In this document: positions 12,793 to 37,355 of the stretch, one piece after another
How positions within the stretch are numbered: position 1 is the first letter of the stretch
Layout of the letters: every line of letters begins with the position of its first letter
Assembly: GCA_032209605.1 (NCBI GenBank)
Contig: JASFXZ010000014.1
Location: 16,697,231-16,761,230, forward strand
Length of the DNA: 64,000 nt
Origin: Mactromeris polynyma
Taxonomy: Eukaryota; Mollusca; Bivalvia; Venerida; Mactridae
Direction of reading: 5' to 3'
Notes under the pieces: model-generated
Told to the model about the DNA's origin: nothing
Seen by the model: only the letters and a program-made list of their open reading frames with translations
The model's database searches: none
Position numbers and translations under genes: made by a program

Positions 12793-13100
12793 ATATCACT
12801 CACCTGAGTACACCGCTGATTTAGGACCATCTCAGGGTCATTCCTGTCAAGTTCAGTCAAATTCACGGAACACATTTAGATGCAGATGTACATGGTATTG
12901 CTGTTAATCAATCGCGACGCCTCGTTATATTTTTGTAGAGTGTCGCGAAATACAGCTTCCAGCGAAGTTCATGAAATTTGGCCTTGTGGTTTCAGAGAAG
13001 ATGTTTTTTAAACGATTGCTGACGGACGGACAGACGGACGGACGTACATACGGACGAAGACCTGACAGAAAATCTCACCTGAGTACGAAGTGCTAAAAAC
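12793..13100. mobile_element. Non-autonomous element with tcacctgag ends
   Basis: It begins tatatcactcacctgagtac, includes a (gacg/gacgga)n microsatellite at about 13018-13060, and ends near aatctcacctgagtacg. The start is the reverse complement of the end of the 42.5-43.1-kb element (gtgtactcaggtgagcgata). Confidence 0.55.
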
Positions 13101-14369
13101 TGAGATATGTTTGGGCTGGATGTCATGTGTGCTACAACGTAAAACATTTATTTGTCCGTGGGACAAGAAACTAGATTTACTCAATCATTTGCGAAGATTC
13201 TTCAGATTATCTCCAGCATACTAAACAGAAGAAGAAGAAGACATAAAAAATGAAAATGTTGCAATAGAAGTTTTGTTTGTTATATATAATGTGTAATATA
13301 TACAATACAATGCAATATCATTTATTGCATAAAACATGTTACAACGTTTATAGCAAACAAAAACCAATAGCACTATACAATTATAATGTTGAAGAGATGC
13401 ATGGATTATCAAAGAGAATCACAAACTTTAAATCATTTTCATACATCGTTTTGATTTCTACATAAATTGTGGCAAAATAAATAAATTTCGCAAGATTACA
13501 AGTAGTTCCTAGATTTCCGCAAATAAGCTTCGTAATTTTGTGTATGTTTGGCCAGGTGTAACAATAACGTTTTAAGTATTGAATTCTAAGATTTCTGTAT
13601 TGTCGACAAATTAGTAGAAAGTGATATTAATTTTCTGTTTATATTTAAGTTACAATTCTTACAAATTTCTTGAGTTTTATGTTGATTTTGATATCTTCCG
13701 CGTTCAATTGCCAAGTCGTGAGAAGAAGTTAGAAATTTGGTTAAAGCTTTTCTGAATGTTTCTGAATACAAATAATTGAAAATAGAAAATGGTTAAATCA
13801 CATGGTTAACAAGTGTGTATAATCTCATCAGACATTTCAACATTTTCCCGCAATGAAAATTACGAGAACTCTTTATTCTACAGCACGAAACGATCATATC
13901 CCTAGAAAAGCATTGCAATATTCATTTCTTAAAGTAATGCAGTTATCTGGGGTATAAAACGTCCTCCTTGCGTACGAAATCTACGGAAACGTATAGCGAC
14001 CATCCAAATAAGACATTTTAGAAGTGTTTTAAATACTTTTATACAATTTTTCGTAGGCATATCACAGTACCTATATACTATTTAATGGTGTTGTAATATT
14101 AATAATAGAGTTGGAATATCATTTATGTGATACATTTTTATGTATTTATAAATATAGATACCGCTTGTTGTTGTTTCTTTTAGCTAAATGATTCATTTAT
14201 GTATGACGTCAGGAACAGCAGTTATATGTTTATATAGTGTGTATCGTGTAAGGTTACTGTAACGTGTGCATATTTATTATATGGATTCATTAACAACCAT
14301 GCTCATATAATGGGGGCCAGTATACACTTCCGTAGAAATCAAACACATCATTACTGTTGCTTATAAAAT

Positions 14370-14600
14370 TGCGGTTGTTGTTGCTGTTTTCGTTGTTAAA
14401 GATTTGTTGTTGCTATCATAATTGGTGTATAATTTGTGTTATCATCATTATTGTTGTGATTGTTATGTATTATAATAATTATAATGGTGTTATTGTTGTT
14501 ATTATCATTATTTAGTTGGTGTTATTGATATTATTTTTGTTATTTGTTTTGGATGTTGTTATGTTGTTGTTGTTGATGATGATGATGATTATGTTGTCGT
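14370..14600. repeat. TTG/TTA/GAT-rich simple sequence
   Basis: Interrupted trinucleotide runs (gttgttgtt, attatt, gatgatgatgatgat) with no coding signal. Confidence 0.8.
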
Positions 14601-14654
14601 TGTTTTCATTTATTTCATGTAATAGCATTACATCGAAGAGTTAAAGCTGAGTAG

Positions 14655-14850
14655 CGGATCCGTAGTCCAGTGGTAACGCGCTGGACTTGTAATCCAGGGA
14701 TCGCAAGTTCGATTCCACGCTCCATCACTGACCGTACTAACAGTCTTTCGGACGAGACTTTAAAAACCGAGGTCCCGTGTATGATGCTTTACATCGAGCA
14801 CGTAAATGAACCAGGGGTGCTTCTGGAACTGGGGCATCTCCTGTATATAT
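14655..14850 (+). mobile_element. tRNA-Thr-like SINE with a conserved central domain
   Basis: The head has a good A box (tagtccagtggtaacgcg), an anticodon arm ctgga-cttgtaa-tccag (TGT, Thr-like) and a B box (agttcgattcc), but only about 5 of 7 acceptor pairs hold, so it is not a working tRNA gene. The body 'tctttcggacgagacttt' followed by 'aaccgaggtcccgtgta' resembles, from memory, the conserved core of a widespread invertebrate SINE superfamily (MetaSINE). It stops at a perfect hairpin (14851-14887). Confidence 0.75.
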
Positions 14851-14887
14851 TATCACGGACATATAAACCGTTTATATGTCCGTGATA
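14851..14887. repeat. Perfect 18-bp inverted repeat at the SINE 3' end
   Basis: Arms tatcacggacatataaac (14851-14868) and its exact complement (14870-14887) are separated by one base, exactly where the SINE body ends. Confidence 0.9.
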
Positions 14888-16594
14888 TTATGTTCACATC
14901 AATTTGTATGAAATAATTGATCGAGTGTCTATCGGTAAGTAAATTAATTGAATTAAATTGTTATATTGAATTAAATTGTTATATTGAAATACAATGTGAA
15001 AATCTTATTTATACATATGTGATTATAGTGTGCAAATGTTAAATTTTAATTATTATTATGTTTTGTTTACAGAAGGCCACATTGAAAATATGATGTTTTT
15101 ATAGTTTTATATTTATATCATAATGTGTAACAACCTTTTTAAAATAAAGATGTTATAATTATTATTATTATTAAGATTATCATACACTTTCCTCCAAAAA
15201 TCTAATATGACTAACATTCTTCCGGAGGCGTCGGCCATATGGGAAACCGGTGGCGACGATAAATAAACGCAAATACAAAGCGGAAAAAGTATGTATACTT
15301 ACGCATAATGCAGCAGACTGACTTGTTTCGCTTTCACGTTTCGACATGTATCTGACTGGATTTATTACCGTGTGGTTCTAGTGTAAATTCATAGCATAAT
15401 ACAAAATGTACAGCAAAACCTCACTTAAAGTAAACAGTAGACAGATAAACGACAACAACTCTAAAATTTAAAGTCATAGAACAGAAATATATGATATGGT
15501 CTATTCTATAGCAAGAAATATCTTGAAAAAAGATGGTCGGCGCAATTTGAAGGTTCAGATTTGTTGTGCAACATAAACAATGCATATGTTACGATTACTG
15601 GTCACTCCAGATGGAAAATGGATTACGGTAAATTCACCGGTAAGGTAACGTAACCTTTATCGAAAGGTTGACCAATCCGCGTCAAGGTTACAAACGTTGT
15701 TCGATTGAAGAGAAATTGCCTTGGTGGTTAACGTAAGATTTGATTGGTTTACACAACACAGATATGCAAAAAAGCAAAACCATCTTAGTATGGCTGCACC
15801 GAAAAACAAAATGACTAATTAGAATTATGGTCTGTGTATGTATCCCTTTGTTACTTGTATTAGTCCTTGTATTAGTGCATCATGAAATGATTCCTGTAAA
15901 AGCGTCTGTGCTTCAATGAATGCATCCATCATGTGCGGTGTTTTGTAACAAATGTGAGTGTTTACTATCTGTCTAGACAAGTGTGATTAGCTTTCCATAA
16001 CTGTATACAAATATACGAACACGGCACAAATGCCTACGTCTGTGATTTAGCGTGTCAATCAGTCAAAATGATAACCGACTCCTAGCACAAAACAAATGAA
16101 CTCGGATGTAATATTATACGCATTTATACGACGGTCGGCTATACGCCTCATATTCGTCTCTTTAGCAATATGTAGGCCGTAGTTTCGATCCCCGTGCGAA
16201 GCTTTCATTCTCCGTGACAATTACAGTCTACACCGCCCTTGCGACCCTCTGAATTAAGTGACGCCCTGTCATATGCGACTGTAAATGGTGCCCCGAAGAG
16301 TTTTTCTACATAATAGGACTGAATTAAATGACTCCCTGTCTGACGCGACAAACGACCATGAAAAGTGTCACCCAAACGCATCGTAGACTGTTTAGCGACT
16401 TAGAAACGGTCAATTTGATTGCCAATTGTCATGTCTATATACAATAGAAACGTGTGAAACTTAAATAAACAACTAGACAATCGGGGTCGTGTCGTATTTT
16501 GATAAATGTCGCCAAGCGCTTAATTTCATGGTTGTACAGTGTAAAGCTCGTTTATAACTTATAATAATCACACACAAGGACCGTCTGTGTTACC

Positions 16595-16715
16595 AACCAG
16601 TACTCGAGTCTAATTAAAAGATTATGAATGTAACGGTTACACAACCTCCACCAGGGTGAGATTCGAACTCACGACCTACCACTCGACCACTGTACATCGG
16701 TAAAATATGATACTT
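16595..16715 (-). mobile_element. Deleted tRNA-derived SINE copy
   Basis: On the minus strand 'gtggtcgagtggtaggtcg' runs directly into the B box 'gagttcgaatctc', so the anticodon arm is deleted. The tail is cgagtactggttggtaac. Confidence 0.6.
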
Positions 16716-18365
16716 CCAATGTCACTCGAGGGGTGAAAGCAAATGATGTCTAATTGCTTCTTTATTCATAATTATGCAGATAGACTAGTCTCGCTTTCCT
16801 CCCTTGGTTTGTCTTTACCATCTAATTCAGGGGGTTGTCCTAAACAGTGTTTAGCCCTGGCTAGATAAACTGAGCAACACACATCTCCATTATACTACCT
16901 TTGAGAACTAGCATTCTTATGATTAAGAACCGATTTTGTTGATCAATATAATTGTCGAATGTGAAGTAATTAATCCGTTGACTTAAGTCGGCTAAACAGA
17001 GCGATTACACATCGTAAAGTCTCATCAAGATATGGTATTTTGTAAACAGTTTTTGTCAAATCATGGATCCACGTCTTTGTTCAAATAGGTTATGCATATT
17101 CACAGAATCAGAACTTTCCTTGTAATATTTCTCGCCCGACAGTGGTGGATTCTTAATTCTTATGACGGCTTAAAATACAGGATCCACGGGCAGATATATA
17201 CTTATCAAGGGAGATAACCATTGTGTAACGAATTAATTGCGGAACTGATCTCCTCAACATTTACCTCCCTTTAAAGAATACCCGGTCAATGCACTAATTT
17301 TCATCGTGGTCATCTATCTAAGGCAAGCACATTGCTCACTGTAATTCAATATCATACAAATGCATTGGTGAGATTTAGTCATATGCCTCTTGAGGAGTTG
17401 TCCAGCATAGATTTTCTTATCACTCGTCGTTGTATTGGGTCGATTATAGGATATGCGCGCTGTTGGGGTTTTAATCCACGTTTTTCAGTCGTTCCAAGAC
17501 GGTACTGGAGTGACTGTGCCTCTTGAATGTAGTATTTCCCGCTCAACTTCTTCATTCACTTTGTTACGTACTACGATATCAAACCAACTATGTTAACATG
17601 TACTTTACTGTTCACAAAGAGGTGTAATTAATGATCAATAACTCCAAACAGCTACGACACTTGTTAAAGTTACTAATCGCCAGGTCCCAAATCAAAGCAC
17701 TCGAAGTACACCCAAGGCAATACGGACTGTAATAGTGTCGTAAATATGCCGATATCAATATAAAGTAAACATCATTCAAAATTCAAAAATACGATTATGC
17801 ACTATGATTATCCTCAGTTAAAAAAATATAAACACAAAAACATCAATAAAATCAAGCATTTTATTAAACCCCTGCATGTAAAAAACATATATAAGTTGCA
17901 TATATAAACTTTCCAAATAAAAACGATATCTTATTATTAAAACATACACATAGTTATGACAGTAAAACATACATAATGTATATTTATGTATCAAATATAA
18001 ATCTGAATATATTGAATTACATATATGTGGAAGGCATTGGAAACCATTGGAAGGCAATATTGCTTCCATGATTCAATAAAAAACAGACAAAACTGCTAGA
18101 TCCGACAGTGAAAGCAAATATAAAACAGTCATATATTATAACAGACGTCAATTCGATTTAGAAATCTAGATCAACAGGAATCACATTCTCTTTCTACTTT
18201 GAGCAATAACAACAACAAAGAAACAGTATTGTCTTCATCCACTTCTCCAACTAGATGCACTACGTGGCGTTGTCTTGATAACACACATCATGAGTATCAG
18301 CTTTACCAGTATTCCATCCATGAACCTCAATGTCACATGTATAAGGCACAGATAAATCTAGGCCA

Positions 18366-18440
18366 GTGCAAGTAGGTAGCCAGACCGCCATTGGCTGTCA
18401 AAACTCCAAGCTGGCAACTAAAATTTGCCAAATATTGTCA
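18366..18440. repeat. Dispersed repeat, copy 1
   Basis: The string gtaggtagcc...cattggctgt.aaaactc..a..tg.caacta.aatttg.caaa.attgtc is shared with 28438-28510. Origin unknown. Confidence 0.6.
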
Positions 18441-20082
18441 AAGAGCCAATAGATAGTTCCCATATCTACAATAGTTCCCTCCCTTGTTCTTAATCATCAG
18501 CCATTTTGATATGCAAAACTGGTAAGCAGTTATAGGAGTCATTCCCAAATGTGTGATAATTGAGAAAAGACTAAGACAATGTGCATGACACAACCACTCT
18601 TTCTTCAAAATCCTGAGCCATCTGCCCACATGAGCATAATGAATAAGTTATTTTTATATATCTGATTATATTATCATCATTAATTCATTATATTCCCTAT
18701 AAACTAAAGAAATTTTGACTATCAATATGGCCGACTATTCAGAACAAGGGAGGTAAATATTGTAAATAGTTTTAATAAACTTGCATAATTTTATCACATT
18801 AATTTCTTACCAAATCTGGCTACTAACTCTTGAAAACTAACACCAGCCTAGTACATATTATATATATAATTAACACAGTAACAAGAATCTTTTGTCAATG
18901 ATAAAGAGTAAAACAAACAAAAGCGTTATCAAAAACAAAGGTTGATAAATGTTTCAAGAAATAAATTCTTAACTAGAGACTAAACTATAATATCTTGTAT
19001 CAAGGTTAAGCATATAATAATTCATAAAATACTCCGGAACAAACAAACGAACTCGATACAGAAATGAATAACAAATGAAAATAAAATGAAGCTTAACGTA
19101 AACATCTTAACAAAGCAATTCAAACACCGAATCGAATACAAAGTATTACTAGTATATGTAGCATACCAATTCATTTTCTAATAAACCTACTACGACTAAA
19201 CTAAAGTTGATCAACTTGATCACAATAAAACTGTACCGTATGCAGACAAAAACAATATGCAAACTAGTACAAATGTATCAACTATTTCTGCTCATGTTTC
19301 ATGAAATTGTCTATCCACACACCTTAAGCATTTAATATACTTGTTTGGTTCGTTATTGGATTCGAAAACAAAGATAGAAACATGCTTTAACAAGATGCGT
19401 TATGATGACCCACGATTGCTCACTATACTTTCACAGCTCGAACTGGTATAAAAACACATATGGAAACAAGCGCCGTGTTTTGACGAATAAATGTGACTGT
19501 AACAATCACGAAACATTGGACTGGGCCAGCGCTTTCAGCAAAACTATTAAAGATTTCCATTACATACGTATAGGAAAGTTGATTTTATTTCATTAAGCTG
19601 GAACAATGTTGGTGAAGGTTATTCAATGAGCTCTTCTGCGGAATAATTTCATCCAAATATCGCTAGAAGATCTTCTAGTTTAGCTCAAGCGATTCCAGTG
19701 ATTGTAATAGTGCAGCTGACAACAAAATAGAAACTTCTAAAAGTTACATTTATGTCCATAAAATGATTTCAAAGATGTCGTATTAACACAATTTTGACGA
19801 ACAGCGAGTGGTCACAAAGGCTCACTACCGCGTACTACCAGCAACGGTGAACTAAAAAGCTAAGACAAAAATAAAATAAAAAATCTTCAACAAACCATAT
19901 CGACAAAAGCAAAAAAATGTTTACCAAGCTAAACAATACAAAATACAACTTTACCTGTACAAAAATAAAGATATGCACTCGGAATAATTTGACATCGGAA
20001 TGAACACACGGTATATATGTGGAAGGTTTAAATGCAAAAACAAACAAAGAGGAGAACACACTCGATAACAATGTGGACTCTA

Positions 20083-21894
20083 CTAAAGTTCACTAAACGA
20101 AAGACCTTTTTCGTTAACCTTTTGTGACCATCCAGGCACCAAACCATTTTCAAGCGCTCGCAAAAGATCCGTACTACTATGCGTTTGCGTCACATCAGTC
20201 CCTTGGCCCGACAACATCTGTGAGCTGTTCTGTTGCCCAAGGCCAAACATCAGCAGTTGCATCATCCTGTATTGATGATCTCTATCTTCACGTCTCTGTC
20301 GCTCCTCCATTTCGATTTTGTTCCGCTCTACTTCAAGTTTCCGCATTTCAAGATCAAGACGCATTCTCTCAATATCATTCCCAGCGCTTGGGATCGTTGG
20401 CACAATCCCAGATTGCAAAGTGCTGGTCTGAGTAGTGTGCCAGTTAGTCAACGATGATACCAAAGGGTACTTGTCTAACACTATGTTATCGGATCGCTCA
20501 GGCTTGATACTCATCCCATTCTGTCCGTTTACTACACTAGAACAGCTATATGGTGGTGGTGGTGTTACAACTCGAGCTGTTTGCTGCTGATATGAATACG
20601 CAGGTGATGCCTGTGGAAGAGGGGTTGGGAATGCTTGGTTGCTGGTTTGTGGACTTTGCTGCACAGTAGAGCTAGTTGGGGTAAGAAATGACTGCTGTGG
20701 CTGTGGCTGCGGCTGCTGCTGCTGTTGTTGTTGAGCCGGCTGAGGAGGATACCAAGTCATGTTTGAACATGAACTATTCTGAGTTTGTCCGGAATTTCCA
20801 GACACAGACGTTGGTGCTTGAGCAAGTAACTGTGGAATAATTCTGCCGGTTGGAATAACTGGAGTACCGTTGCTATTTCGTTTCACTAAATTAGGATTTT
20901 CCCCAACAGTCAATTTCCGTTTCACTGGCAGCTTTTTCCCGCTCCCTTTTACATCCCGCTGTTTTCGCTGTTGCTCTAGCCCAGAAGCGAGCATACCAGG
21001 AGTGATCTGCGCGTTATCTCCGTTGATAATCTCGAGTTTATCATAATGTCTGCAATATGTAATTGTTTGTGCACCAATGTCAATCTCATCTTTTGTTATC
21101 TTGTATGCTCTCTTCAACGTGTGGATCCTTGTCTTACACTGCTCCCAGCTTTTATCGAAGCCAAGTTCACCCATTGCCCGTGAGATGAGCCGATAAACAG
21201 GCGCACATGTCACTGATTCATCACCGCCTTTCAGTTTCATCAATTCACTCTGCTGTGCCCATACCTCCATTAGAAAATCGGTTTCATCATCGGTCCAAGC
21301 TGAGCCGCGACGTCTCTGTTTAAGTTTGCTTTTTGAACTGGCAGACGACTTATTCGTAGCAACTACTTCCGGTGAAGCTTTGACACTTCCTGTTGATGAT
21401 TGGGGTGATGCCGTTGCGCTACGATTGCATGCAATATTTGATGCTAAATGCGATGAATCTGACATCAACTCGGCAGCTAAAATTGACGAGGGTTTGGAAA
21501 GTGAATCAACCAGTTTATCAGTAGACTTTCCTTCCGTATAACTATTTGTTTCGTCCTCCGCTTTATCCACATCGATGTCATTCAAGGTAACATCTTCAAC
21601 AGTTGAATAAGACTGCTCAAATTCTGAACTTGTAAAATTATCTTCAGATTTTGCCACATTTTCACTCTGTATGTTCGTTTGGCTGTCTGGTTTAGTAGCC
21701 TCCGCAGTTTGTTCAGTATCGAATTGAGTATTTTCAGTTTTTACTTCATCGAGTATTTCCTCTTCTATCGTTAAAGTGTCGCCCACATATTGCCCTGATT
21801 TACATTCAGTAACGACAGAGACAGTACTGTTCATATTTTGATCAAGTTCCTCTTTCGATACTTGGAGAGATTCATTCCGCGCCTGAGATTCCAT
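20083..21894 (-). CDS. Myb/SANT-like (trihelix-type) DNA-binding protein, 603 aa, single coding exon
   Basis: A probable nuclear DNA-binding protein. The N-terminal ~185 residues are acidic and Ser/Thr/Glu-rich. A basic patch (KSKLKQRRRG) then precedes a Myb/SANT-like domain at about residues 197-290, with the tryptophan pattern W200, W212, W250 followed by EQCKTRIHTLKRAYK, typical of Myb_DNA-bind_4 domains (e.g. ZSCAN29-like and MSANTD proteins). A Gln/Pro-rich stretch lies near 385-405, and a charged helical segment (about 503-550, ERMRLDLEMRKLEVERNK) should form a coiled coil for oligomerisation, a common layout in this family. I chose the ATG at 21892-21894. The frame is open further upstream to about 22000 but has no ATG there, only TTG at 21961-21963. 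The gene is divergent from NMT, about 3 kb away. Target and process are unknown. A 5' non-coding exon may exist upstream. Confidence 0.88.
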   Translation of the reverse strand: MESQARNESLQVSKEELDQNMNSTVSVVTECKSGQYVGDTLTIEEEILDEVKTENTQFDTEQTAEATKPDSQTNIQSENVAKSEDNFTSSEFEQSYSTVEDVTLNDIDVDKAEDETNSYTEGKSTDKLVDSLSKPSSILAAELMSDSSHLASNIACNRSATASPQSSTGSVKASPEVVATNKSSASSKSKLKQRRRGSAWTDDETDFLMEVWAQQSELMKLKGGDESVTCAPVYRLISRAMGELGFDKSWEQCKTRIHTLKRAYKITKDEIDIGAQTITYCRHYDKLEIINGDNAQITPGMLASGLEQQRKQRDVKGSGKKLPVKRKLTVGENPNLVKRNSNGTPVIPTGRIIPQLLAQAPTSVSGNSGQTQNSSCSNMTWYPPQPAQQQQQQQPQPQPQQSFLTPTSSTVQQSPQTSNQAFPTPLPQASPAYSYQQQTARVVTPPPPYSCSSVVNGQNGMSIKPERSDNIVLDKYPLVSSLTNWHTTQTSTLQSGIVPTIPSAGNDIERMRLDLEMRKLEVERNKIEMEERQRREDRDHQYRMMQLLMFGLGQQNSSQMLSGQGTDVTQTHSSTDLLRALENGLVPGWSQKVNEKGLSFSEL

Positions 21895-24800
21895 AGTTAA
21901 CAACTTTAATCTGGAATATCTTAGAAAAACTTCATATGCTGATAGATATCTTGCAATATTCAAGTCTCGATATGGTAAATCCAGCCAAACCAGTGTAATT
22001 TGATACGTCGATTAATAAGCTTGTAACACTCGTTAGTAAAACACAAGTGAGTGGTTTAAATACTGTAGCAAACTCCAGTTGTGTAGATCTATTAACCTAG
22101 TGACATTCGCACAGTTGCAGTGGGAACATGTTCTCGAACAGCTCTCAATGTCGGATCAAACAAATGAACGCGACACTCCAAAAACGTTAAACTAGCTAAC
22201 ACTTTTACAATACACAACAAGCAGCCTTAATTAAATCCTATACGCAAATACACACATCCTGTCGTTGGTAGTTTAAAGCACGTCAATCAAGTTGAAATGT
22301 AGGTCATCGTAGCTCGAAAATAAAAGCTGCACGCGACAATGTTCGTCTGCTAATTTAACACAACCGCGAAAAAGTTCCGAAAGTTAACAAAATTACTCAC
22401 ATGGTTCCTTTACTCACTGTTTGTATGTATATTTACATATATCCGACAGTAAAGGAGTATTTTCTGCCGATGATAATGACTAACATGTGGTTTATCTAGC
22501 CTCGTTGTTAAGTGTGTATACTGCGCGATACATCAATGTGCTATTTTTAGATTGCCGTAGGTAAACTCGTCCGGTACGCCTCAGCGAGCGTAAAATACGA
22601 CATACAGGTAAAACCGTCCTGCTCGCATGTACAAATTTAATTGCGACAGAGATTATACTGGAACGAAATGTTATTATTGTAAGATGAATAAATTCTAATG
22701 TCGCTATAGGTTAAAGTTTAAACATTCTTCGAACGGGCAGGACCGTATAACACATGATTCGGGTATACTCGACATACATCGCGAGATGTGTACAGCATAA
22801 ATTATCTGGCGGTGTATCGGTGGAGTCGTCTGCTGTTAGGGTGCCAAATTGTTGAGATATTATCTCCGTGCGAGTATTGTCGTAGGAATTCTGGTAATTA
22901 CCTTAATATTATTGCCACAACGGCAAGATGTTCATCATTAGTATCCAGACCTATAATTTTAAATTAGTGATACATTGGATAAATTAATACGTGTAGGTCT
23001 ATAGATTTAAAAAAACTATTTCAACAAAAAAACTATTTCTTATCGGGATTAACGCCGTATGTCAACAACTTTTCAGTTGTAAACCGCGGTCAGTTGACTA
23101 CTGTTTTCTTGGCATTAATTAACCACCAGTACTTTCTTTCTTGTTCTTCCGATATGCAGCTCACAACATCCACACATGGATCAGAGCCGCAGGACAAATA
23201 ACCTTAGCCAAATGTCACGGAAAGCACATGATCTGTCCAATCCGGGAATCGAACTCGGGACATCCCGGATGACAGCCAAGCGCTCTGACCACTGAGCTAA
23301 CCAAGCGGGCTTGGCATTTTCTTGCACTAACAAACCACATGTACAATAATCATAATATAAGTTTGTGCATGTTTACAGAACGATCGTAAAATTTAAATAA
23401 AATGTCGTTATATTTATAAGCACTAGTACGTAGGCCTACTTCAGCGTTTCGAAAATCGATACATCAGTCAGACAAATTGATTCAAAGCATTACTAAAAAT
23501 TTGCGATTTTAATGTTTATGCTTACTTATTTTTTTTGGATAATATCATGTTTTAAGTAAATGCACTGATGTGAACTTTTATATAAAAAATATGTTATATA
23601 TATTGGAAACACATGTAGTATTTTTGCATTGTTTAATGGTTTCGTATATTTTGTTACCATGTTTATGTTATAAATAGCAACTGTAACTGAGGTTGTTAAC
23701 GTGATTATTATATACACATGTTAATCTTCCTTATAACAAGGACCTTAATACCATTATATATATATAGGCTTATATATTTATTCATAGGCAAATTGCTTTG
23801 TATTTTCCTGATATGTGTTTTCCCCCGTTTATTTTTATACATACATGCATGTATTTGTGCGTTCATGTGTGTATAGTAGCTCTGCATGTTTATTTGAAAA
23901 AAAATTGGTACTGATGAAAAAGCATCACTGTATAGTTTGATCTTGAAATAGAAATATAGACTGACCCAATGTACAAACGTGTCATATGCATAAAATTGTT
24001 CTACGTTAGTTGCATAATTTAGTGTTATATTTTCACTTATCTCACCATATTATGCGGCGTTATCCTCGTGAGCCGACATTAAGGCAGATTAATTGCCTAA
24101 TTATGCAAACATATAAAATCGCATTTTAGAAGTCCGTGCTATCGACTGTCTTAAATTTACAACTTTCTCGCATTCCGAAATGCAATTTCCTTTTGTGCTC
24201 GTGATTTAACATAACAGTAATAACAATTCAAATATTTGTATAATTTTACTAACAATTCTAGAAATCTAAAGCAATAGGCCTACAGTTTTACATTCACATA
24301 TCACGTGCACGTCATCCTATATCAAAAACTTTTAATCACGCATCTCTTTCAACTTTAATTAAATGGCTTCAACAGAAGTATCCATCTTTTTTTAATTCTT
24401 TTGAAAAAGACTATTCCTGAAAGCAAAAATCGGGAAAAATACTGAGTGCTTGTTGGGTATAAATAGCAGTAGGCCTATCTTTTTTTAGTAAACCAGTCAT
24501 GATAAATAAGCAAATTTATATCTAAAATTAAATTAAGCCTTTGATGATCTGCACCATTAATTATTAAAATTATTAATGTTGCCGCTGCTGTTATTTCTGT
24601 TACTGTTGATGGGATGATGATGATGATGACGACGATTCTGATTATGATAACGATTATGTTGTCATGCCGTCAATGCTACCGTTGAATCTGACACAACAAT
24701 AATGGATTGATAAAAATACACTCGAGAAAGGAAAGAAGTGCAGGTTAGTGCGTGTAGATCTATTTGTAAATATTATTGTAAATAATGCATTCTCAACTGT

Positions 24801-24965
24801 TATTTAAATAAACAAACAGGGAAAAATAACAGGAAAATAGTTCTGGAAATGTTGAGCTCTGATCAATCTAGTGGCATACCGTGTTTCAAGTTCCTTTGCG
24901 TTACAACTTTTTGTTACTTTTAATTTTGTCTGGTTCGCTCTTTCAAAAACCAGTCTATCACAAGC
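21895..24965. promoter_or_regulatory. Shared 5' region between the divergent Myb-like gene and NMT
   Basis: Both genes read outward from this 3-kb interval, so it must hold both promoters and any non-coding first exons. No TATA box or CpG-rich core stands out. It contains one SINE (23095-23312) and a gatgatgatgatgatgacgacg microsatellite near 24613-24635. Confidence 0.4.
23095..23312 (-). mobile_element. tRNA-Asp-like SINE
   Basis: On the minus strand the head has A box (ttagctcagtggtcagag), an anticodon arm cttgg-ctgtcat-ccggg (GTC, Asp-like) and B box (gagttcgattcccgg). The body continues to 'aaagtactggtggttaat'. A head plus body of about 215 bp supports a SINE over a tRNA gene. Confidence 0.65.
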
Positions 24966-37210
<12,245 letters not shown>

Positions 37211-37355
37211 GTGATTGATGTATATAGGTGTGTTTGGACGTGTAGTACAAACTTTACTTCAATCAACAGTTATACAAGATTGACCCAAGTTTGTGATAAT
37301 TGTGTAATAATGACAATATTCACTGAACTGACAGTTTGAACAACCTAATTGTGAG

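Larger units (their letters stand above)
11851..20082. other. Long intergenic region, 3' flank of the Myb-like gene
   Basis: Holds the SINEs at 12.4, 14.7 and 16.6 kb, the element at 12.8 kb, simple repeats and the 18.37-kb dispersed repeat. A 21-bp tandem pair (aattgaattaaattgttata) lies near 14946-14990. The gene's 3' UTR should start below 20083, but no clear polyadenylation signal was pinned. Confidence 0.5.

Noticed and set aside
14655..14727. Functional tRNA-Thr gene
   Set aside because: Acceptor and T stems have mismatches and a SINE body follows directly.
21895..21963. N-terminal extension of the Myb-like protein (23 residues)
   Set aside because: The frame is open but the upstream codon is TTG. 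The first ATG is at 21892-21894.
23235..23312. Functional tRNA-Asp gene on the minus strand
   Set aside because: The head folds fairly well, but it continues into a SINE-like body and lacks a clear terminator. A real tRNA gene cannot be fully excluded without a tRNA scan.
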